The notes under the pieces are model-generated. The model had not been told where the DNA came from and ran no database searches. It saw nothing but the letters and a program-made list of their open reading frames with translations. From contig OX381717.1 in NCBI GenBank assembly GCA_947462335.1, forward strand, positions 21,009,166 through 21,073,165: a stretch of 64,000 nucleotides of DNA, read 5' to 3'. The translations under genes and the position numbers were made by a program. Positions 57,234 to 64,000 of this stretch are shown here, one piece after another. The stretch comes from Harmothoe impar (Eukaryota > Annelida > Polychaeta > Phyllodocida > Polynoidae). How positions within the stretch are numbered: the stretch's first letter is position 1; every line of letters begins with the position of its first letter.

Positions 57234-57577
57234 CTTTGTGTAATACAGTGGTCAATTCGCAGGTGTAGAGTGTGGTCTGTCCGCCTGGTATAGCCCTCCC
57301 CCCGGGTTGGCTCGCTGTAATTCGCAGGTGTGTGTACTCACGAGATCTATGCCACCAAATCCATGAATCCAGGTCAGTATATAATGCTAGAAATGATTAT
57401 CAATTCTCCCCTGAGTACCCCTTGTCATGTGCCTGGTCACAGATATTTTAGCATTTAAATAAGATATCAAGTATATTATATAATACAATGGTAAATCCTG
57501 TGGGTATCATTTTAGGAAAAACAGGGGTTGAAATTTGGGTTATAACTTAGTATTGGTATATGACACGTAGCATATCA

Positions 57578-57970
57578 GCCATTATTTTTTATGGAATACA
57601 GCAGCCTCATTGATTAAACAAGGACACCCGTATTTAACACCCCCCGTTAAAAAACCCATGGCCGTATTTAACGGCCTGTGACGTCATCAAATATAGCGGT
57701 TTGTTTACATTTGAACGGCATAGAAAAAAGCTATTTTAGCCAATTTAGGCCCTCCCCCCCTATGATAATTTAATTTGAATCGAAAAAGGTAAAAAATAAA
57801 TACAAAGGAACACTCGTTTTAGTCTGTAGCTGGGTTATTTCACTTGTTGCAGGTAGGGCCGCATTTCACTCGGCCTGCGGCCTCGTGAAATACGGCCCTA
57901 ACTTCAACTCATGAAATAACCCAGGCTACAGACCAAAACTCGTGGACCTTTGTCTTTATATTCACTATTA
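57578..57970. repeat. Dispersed repeat with CGTATTTCACGGCC, copy B
   Basis: Same order of blocks as at 45945-46320 in the same orientation, with compensating differences in the hairpin arms (GGGTTATTTCACTTGTTGCA and its complement). It ends next to the poly(A) signal of the CARD gene. Confidence 0.8.
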
Positions 57971-57977
57971 AGTGATA

Positions 57978-57983
57978 TTTTAT
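57978..57983 (-). terminator. Candidate poly(A) signal of the CARD gene
   Basis: AATAAA on the minus strand, 82 nt after the stop codon at 58065 and just outside the repeat at 57578-57970. The 3' UTR would be about 100 nt. Confidence 0.5.
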
Positions 57984-58064
57984 TATATATTTTTGTTTTT
58001 GTTGATTCAAATGGGAATTGATTAAATGAGATAATTGGTTCTACTGATTGTAGAACTGTTTCTT

Positions 58065-60230
58065 TTACCAAGATGTCTCCTTAGACTTCCAGATAAAAGT
58101 AAGGTCTGTATCCCCATTCTTATAGAACCCGAATCGCTGACGTCGGATAATATCACAATTATCCATTTCATCTCTGACCCGTTCAATATTATTCCCCATT
58201 GTACACTTCCCCTTTATCATACCAAAGAGGGGGTCGGAAAAGGAGCAGATGAACATCTCGCTTTCTGCCCTTTTACCGTTCAAGTCAAATACTCCAAACC
58301 CAACCCCACCGCTGATACCCATCGGGTCGTTGTCGCGGTTACACACCGGGAAGGTGACAGCTGTGTAGGGCTGGATTCTCTCTACTGGGTGTTTGTCCCA
58401 GAAGCGGCCATACTTAAAGTGGTCCTTCTCCATCAGCAGGTAACAGTTGGGGTCCATGTTGATCAAAGTGATCTTCAGGTACTTTGTTTTATTCTGGATG
58501 CCAGGGGTAGACCTGTCACTGTTGATTGAGTTGCGGAGGATATCCCTGGCCACGGTCGCAGCGTTGCCACAGTAAACCATGGCATCACTTGGTTTAGTCT
58601 GTAAAATATAAGTACAATGCAAGAGTCAAATTGAGATTTCCATAACACCATAACTCTGTGTACTGCAACAAATGATTTACCTATAGATACAAACCCTTGT
58701 AACACATTTTATGCAGGACATAGGGCTAAAGCTGCTGCCTCCTGTCCTTTGACCATGCTCGACAGTGGCAGTATCTACCTATGTTGGTCCAGGAGATTGA
58801 AAGTGAAGAACATGTCACATGTTGGGCTTTTCTGAACTAAAGGAACTTAATTTTGGTTTCTAAAGTTAAAGAAGGTTTATCAATATACTGTGTAGCTATC
58901 CTGGTTTGACCATAGATGATTACAAATGCAATGTACTTTTAATAGACAACACTCTTTAAACTTCTAAAAAATGCTTAAACCATTCGCTGTGTTGATATCC
59001 GATCCCCCAAAAATGTAGCCGGTCCCTATGGCATTGAGAATCTGCAGGACCAAGTATTCTGAGGGATGAAAAAGTCTTCACAAGGACTGGACCACCCCCT
59101 GCCCTATTGCAAAATTAACAATTATGGGACCATCACCTGTTTTCCTATTGTTCAAAACAATAGAGTGTAGCATAACATGCCTCTCTGTAGCATAATAAAA
59201 GGTCATAACATATTCATCACCTTGTGGAAGGAGGCTAGGCAAGGGTGCTTATGGAAATGACAGCTTTAAAGCCTAACTTTCTACATCTATACATTGGATC
59301 CTGACATGGTATATGATACTTATACTAACCCCTGGGGTCGAGGCAAGTGAAGACTCTGGCAATCGTTCTCCCAAAATGTCAGTGACAATGTGAGTGTGTC
59401 CGCTTTCGACCAAGGCCCTCAGGAAGCCAACATACCTCTTGGGGACTGATCGCATGACGTGGTTAAGCAAATCATCTAGCTGACTTTGTGGTGTAGCCAT
59501 TCCAGATCTCTGTTATAGGCAGTTAGAAAAAATATCACTTCATATTATGGACCTTGCTTGGTTTCTTCACGAGTGGTGCATTCACACAATTGTATCACAA
59601 GAGGCGGAGCCAAGTGTGATGTGATCCAATGCAATATGATTGGAGAAACCAGGAGTTCAGACTGATTAGAGTGGATGTCTGTATTAATTTCATGGAATTT
59701 CTTGATTAATTTCATCAAAATATATAATTAAAGATTGGTTTCATAGCTATTTTGGTGACTTCATCATGGTGAAACAGCCCATGGAGAATGAGCATCAGTT
59801 TCTCCACGGGGGTGTGGAGAATGACCAATTTAGTACTTCAAAAGCATAGTAACTTTGTTTCTCCAAATGAAATAAAGGTATTCATAAATGAGCTTGAGTA
59901 AGACGAGTATGGTGGTGGATCTATCATAGTTTGGCTGAAAATTGATGTCGTTTGGTTGGATTTTTGGACAGGGTGAATACAATGTTTTTCAATCACCAAA
60001 TGCACTGTCTTCACTTTGTTTTAATGTATGAGGCTTGTCAAGCAAGCAGACATCTTTTATGTAAAATTACCCATTACCTGGATTTCACCAATTTCCTCAA
60101 CTGTAATGACTCCATACTTGGACAAGTAGGCCCAGAATTTCCGAGATAGTTCAATGGTGTCCATCAGTTCTGGTTTGTTCTGTATGATGCGCGTCTTCCT
60201 CTCCTCAGTTAGCTGCTGAGAGTCGGCCAT
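58065..60230 (-). CDS. CARD plus actinoporin-like pore-forming domain protein (3 coding exons, 288 aa)
   Basis: Minus-strand exons: 60230-60078 (51 codons), 59509-59330 (60 codons), 58598-58065 (178 codons with stop); all introns are phase 0 with normal GT-AG borders. Residues about 5-105 form a CARD: QNKPELMDTIELSRKFWAYL, then GVITVEEIGEI, and FLRALVESGHTHIVTDILG across the splice. CARDs assemble by homotypic contacts in apoptosis and inflammasome signalling. Residues 112-288, one exon, begin with a possible amphipathic helix (NAATVARDILRNSI), then a beta-rich region with GGVGFGVFDLNGK, MFICSFSDPLFG and a C-terminal TDLTFIWKS strand. Spacing of G-x-VG, DL and FS-x-P resembles the actinoporin fold; the related aegerolysin fold is an alternative. 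There is no signal peptide, so it should be cytosolic. The CARD call is firm; the second domain is a remote-similarity inference. An acceptor directly abuts the ATG, so a leader exon exists upstream but was not located. Confidence 0.75.
58700..59090. mobile_element. Diverged relative of the AGTCTTTGCG MITE (intron 2 of the CARD gene)
   Basis: Shares GACAGTGGCA, TCACATGTTGGGCTTT, ACAAATGCAATGTACTTTTA, TGTAGCCGGTCC and GGATGAAAAAGTCTTC with 53950-54322 in the same order. The ends have decayed. Confidence 0.7.
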
Positions 60231-61240
60231 CTGAAATGGATGAGTCATAGAGGTTGGTAGGCTGCAATATTATGTGCGAAAATAAAATGGCCATGCGCTT
60301 CTATGGGCTTAGCCACTGGTATTTTCTTGTAGATATACATTTTCCCCAAAGGTTTTAAGCCAATAAAAGGGTTGTCTTTTTTTATTAGATTTTTCTATGC
60401 AGACCTTTTTGTGTGGCCATATCTGTTTTTACTAGTTCTGCAGTGGGAGATTGGGGATATTTCCATAATTCGATCGGAAAAAGGTTTAGGGATAATGATC
60501 AAAGAGAAAATAGTTTGACATTTTTAATTTTTTGCAATTAATTCGCACCATCAATTAAAGTGATTTGTGTGCAGCATTAGTAGATTATTAAGTACAAATT
60601 GAGACTGACCCTCAACTATTCTAATGCTATAGGCACATAGCATCTAATTAACCAATAATGTATGGCTAACAGGCTAACGAGGGAGTGTATCGATGGATAA
60701 CGCTCGAGTCACATAGCGACGAGTGTCTTATCCAATCGATACACATACACCCGAGTGACCTGTTAGCCATACAATATTAGGTTTATTATACGATTCCTCC
60801 TAATACTGCATCATGCCAACCCTATGGTGTTGATACACTCCTAAATGGTCGGCAGGGTACCGAATCTTTGAAGCGAACCAACAACTGACTAACTGACCAA
60901 TACACACAGGCCTTTGGCAGGCCTCTGCAAGGCCGACCACCAGCTACTGGTGCCGTAGTCCCACTCCAACCCCCCCCCCCCCCCCCCGCAAACTTGAATA
61001 TTCGCAGCGTTTCGCACCCGGATCGAATCTGGGTCTAAACGTACCATTTTTAAAGTGCACATATGTATGTAAAAAAACGTCCCTAGAATTATTTTAACGA
61101 ATAAGTAAGTTAAGTCCAACTTCTACCTTTATAATAAAAAAAGAATTATAAAAAAATATTGAATTTCAAAGAAATTATACCAAAAAATGTCTTTTCTTCT
61201 GTAACTCAGTAAATAATGGCCCTACGGGCCCCCTCCTATT
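60231..61240. other. Upstream region of the CARD gene; one hairpin, no gene seen
   Basis: Bases 60648-60782 form a palindrome (GTATGGCTAACAGG paired with CCTGTTAGCCATAC, and GTGTATCGATGGATAA with its near complement). A 22 bp C-run starts near 60969. The leader exon of the CARD gene must lie in this direction but I cannot place it. Confidence 0.4.
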
Positions 61241-61247
61241 ACCAGCA

Positions 61248-61312
61248 CCTCCAAGGCATAGCACGTAGAGCGTCCGACTTGAAATATTGGGGTCCCAAAT
61301 TCAAATCACCAT
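61248..61312 (+). repeat. tRNA-derived SINE-like fragment
   Basis: GTAGAGCGTCCGACTTG resembles a tRNA A-box and anticodon region, and CCAAATTCAAATC a decayed B-box at about tRNA spacing. It is not a functional tRNA because the stems do not pair. Confidence 0.5.
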
Positions 61313-61601
61313 GAAACCTCGGATTTTATGGGTGAAGAAACTTCGGAATTGCTCAAGACCACCGGAAACGGTATGATATCCCCCGGAAACATGCTGATAT
61401 CATTAGATATCAGCACGGGGATATCACATAAAAAGCATGATGAGTCGCCCGATCATATAATAACTCCTGATATTGTACATACACACATAACAGTGTATAT
61501 CAAACACTGGTACAGTATGCACTGAGGCGTGAGTGGGAGGGGGTTATACATGGCTGTGTATGACATTAAAAGGAAGAAGATATAGATCATCAGTGGAGGT
61601 G

Positions 61602-61856
61602 GCCTTAGGCCTAAAAAAAAAAAAGTTGTGTTCCGGTAACATGGGCAAAAATAAACAGGGTCGGTAGGTCGGATTTTTTTTTTTTTTTACAATTTTTTTT
61701 TTGGTCAAAAATGTCAATTTTAGTAGTAAAAACGCCAAAAATGTCATAAATTTCCTCAAAAATTAAAAAAATGTCAAAAAAAAAATTAGGGTCGGCCCCA
61801 AAAACGTAGGGTCGGTCGGGATACCGGAACACAACTTTTTTTTTTTTAGGCCTTAT
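61602..61856. mobile_element. GGCC-ended MITE family (GGGTCGGCC), copy 5
   Basis: AGGCCTAAAAAAAA and AGTTGTGTTCCGGTAACATG left; GGGTCGGTCGGGATACCGG and TTTTTTTAGGCCTT right. The core reads AGGGTCGGTAGGTCGGATTT. It is a subfamily with TGTGTTCCGG in place of TTTGTTTCAG. Confidence 0.8.
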
Positions 61857-61904
61857 GAGAAAAACAATGGGTAATGTGGCATACGGTGGCTGGGCTATGT
61901 TCAC

Positions 61905-62119
61905 ATATACAGGCATTCACACCTACAGGTATTCACAGCGACCCTAAAGGAGACAGGTATTCATATCTACGTGTATTCACACCTACGTGTATTCACACCT
62001 ACGTGTATTCACACCTACAGGTATTCACACCTACAGGTATTCACATCTACATGTATTTACCTATAGGTATTCACACCTACATCAAAGACTACAGTGATCC
62101 ACACCTACAAGTATTCAAA

Positions 62120-62185
<66 letters not shown>

Positions 62186-62310
62186 CCTATATATATTTAT
62201 ATATACATACATATATTCACACCAACACTAAACTAGACAGGTATTTACACCTACAGGTATTCACATCTACAGGTATTCACAGCTACAGGTATTCACACCT
62301 ACAGGTTATT
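61905..62310. repeat. Minisatellite of ACCTACAGGTATTCAC, split by an AT tract
   Basis: About 20 units of 15-16 bp (ATTCACACCTACAGGT and variants) on both sides of an alternating TA tract at 62122-62219. It encodes a His/Thr/Tyr-rich ORF that is not a gene. Confidence 0.9.
62122..62219. repeat. TA dinucleotide tract
   Basis: About 30 uninterrupted TA units, then AGGCCTATATATATTTATA. Embedded in the minisatellite. Confidence 0.95.
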
Positions 62311-62750
62311 GTAATATATTCGCAATAGAAACAGAATGAAATAAAATGGCCATAGACAGTGTTGCTTACGTACAATTAAACTATTAAGGATGAATATTAC
62401 ATGTGTTTACATCATCAGAAGTAGCTCTGGATATCCAAGCTACAATTGGGATAAAACCATATCTACACAGGGACCTTTAGCATATATGTTAGGTCTATGC
62501 ATACATACTAATAGAACCCTTGCACTTCCCAGGGCGTTAGTTGACCCTTGTTTCCTAATTAATAATTAGTATTTGCTACTGATAAATGAAAAACTTTAGA
62601 CATTCCCACCTTTTACATAGATGCCTGCTAGTCCGCCTGCCGTGCACTATAGAGTGTGTTTAGTAGTGTAGCAAAGCCGTTGACGATACATATTGTAGTG
62701 TCTCAATATCCCACCACCTGCACCTCCTCTTGGGGAGTGGTCATTTTTGG
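62311..62750. other. No gene seen
   Basis: AT-rich with no recognisable feature. Confidence 0.3.
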
Positions 62751-63024
62751 TTGGTGGATTCTGGGGGGGGGGGGGGAACCAAAAGGATTTGGAGCCCTTG
62801 AAGGAGGACAGGACCAAAATAATTTTGACCCCTCTTAAGGGGGGGGGGCAAAAGAATTGCAGCCCTTTTTAGTGAAAAAGCCTGTGCATTACTATAGCTC
62901 AAAGGGGGTCGGCCACGATAAATTTCAACCTGCATGGGAGGGTACCAAAAAAATTGTCGACCCCTGCCATTTTGGGGGAACAAAAATAATTTGACACACT
63001 CGCATGAAAATCCACCAACCCCCT
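62751..63024. mobile_element. G-run-rich inverted element
   Basis: GGTTGGTGGATTCT at the left and AAAATCCACCAACC at the right are inverted, followed inside by G-runs and C-runs, with alternating GACCCCT-type and AAAAATAATTTGAC words in between. Probably a decayed MITE. Confidence 0.5.
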
Positions 63025-63804
63025 CCCCCCCCCCCCCATTATAAAAAAAAAATCCCTTAATGTGCAGCATGTATAGAGCGCGGTGAGATGGACGGGTGTA
63101 GGGGACAGCATTACTCTTGACTTATTCTCTTTTTTTGCATAATATTATTGTCTTCTTCAAAGTGTTTTCCCTATTCTTACTGCCTTTGAGTTTTGAAAGG
63201 TGGTGTGAATATATGGATGTCACCTTGTTGACTCACCACCCTAAATAGCGCTGCCTCACTGCTACGTTAATATCCAATGTAATCAATATCTCATGCATGA
63301 ATGACACTGTGTGGGGTAAATGCACCTAAAGTCGGGCACAATGCTTGAGACGAACACTTGATTTTGTGGTTATAATTATTCAAACATTTTAAGCTCTTCA
63401 TTTGTGAACTATGATCAAGTTGAAGTGTTATTCTTTCCAAAATGGATACACTAGAACTCATGGTGAATCTACCCTAACCTATGTTACAGTCAAACATGCA
63501 TGCAATTTTGATGGTTGACACTGGGAAGTTCCATCTAGACGCTACTTGTGTAGTCTATGGTCTCTATCTGATATATTATTTCGTGTTTACAACTATACTG
63601 TTACGCTAAGGGTAGCACTACACATTCTTTGTGGGATGAATTCAGACAAAAGAAAGGCTGATCATGTCGTTTTAGGATATCAATGAAGATATCTAAATGG
63701 GCAATGCCATATTGTTAGAGATGACAAAGAAGTCAGCAATTAAGTGGAATAGATGAATAGTATTTATTGTAGTAAGTATAGCATACGCTGGTCGCTATGC
63801 TAGT
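63025..63804. other. No gene seen
   Basis: AT-rich sequence without recognised coding or repeat. Confidence 0.3.
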
Positions 63805-64000
63805 GGCCGTGTCTCACGAACTTGGGCCAATGTGTTTTTCTATGACCGGGTGCTGTCTATGACTTGGTGCCATCTATGACCGGGTGCCATCTTTGACCGG
63901 CTATCTAAAATGCTGTTTGGAGGAATACATTTTTTTTAATTATTTTTTTTACAATTTTCATAAGGTTTTTACTAAGCTCTACATTAATGTGTACCGTTCT
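63805..64000. mobile_element. Left arm of a TTTGACCGGGTG MITE, cut by the window end
   Basis: GGCCGTGTCTCACGAACTTG then four CTATGACCGGGTGCCAT-type subrepeats and a GACCGGCTATC inner boundary, as in the left arm at 3048. The right arm would be beyond the window. Confidence 0.7.

Noticed and set aside
61874..62236. 120 aa ORF with Thr/His/Tyr repeats
   Set aside because: It is a minisatellite and a TA tract read as codons.

Overview
This is eukaryotic, metazoan DNA. The genes are split into short exons with GT-AG introns, the coding density is low, and the space between exons is packed with small inverted-repeat transposons. The sequence is AT-rich. Animal-specific families (CARD domain, sigma-class GST, Star-like FkbM methyltransferase with a membrane anchor, secreted discoidin/F-type-lectin protein) point to an invertebrate such as a basal deuterostome or lophotrochozoan. 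I cannot name the species from sequence alone.

Five protein-coding genes can be assembled with reading frame kept across every splice junction. (1, 2) Two tandem FkbM-family methyltransferase genes on the minus strand (coding 10187-11412 and 16049-17806). Each has an upstream non-coding first exon (donors at 12278 and 20455); the copies share promoter, 5' exon, intron phase and C-terminal domain, but the second gained an array of glycosylation-rich repeats. (3) A ten-exon secreted protein on the plus strand (28226-40848, 649 aa): signal peptide, two discoidin/F-type-lectin-like domains, and two copies of an acidic, cysteine-containing domain I do not recognise. (4) A five-exon sigma-like glutathione S-transferase on the minus strand (48735-53236, 205 aa). 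(5) A three-exon minus-strand gene (58065-60230, 288 aa) joining an N-terminal CARD to a C-terminal domain resembling actinoporin-type pore-forming proteins. This is the most interesting item in the window.

The rest is mostly mobile DNA: a decayed non-LTR retrotransposon (42550-45140) plus a short tail copy of it (53405-53657); a solo LTR (31048-31466) ending 18 bp before a coding exon of the lectin gene; a 2.6 kb fold-back element (21781-24399) nested inside a smaller element; a 1.8 kb element with perfect 18 bp ends that carries promoter-like and splice-like signals (46574-48348); and several MITE families in multiple copies. One repeat occurs twice (12746-13855 and 53838-54480), each copy interrupted by a different transposon, so each serves as the empty-site reference for the other.

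The genes do not form an operon or a shared pathway. The CARD/pore gene and the lectin gene suggest innate immunity, the GST detoxification or eicosanoid chemistry, and the FkbM pair modification of a substrate in the secretory pathway. All exon boundaries, domain calls and repeat limits were read by eye; no database search was run.
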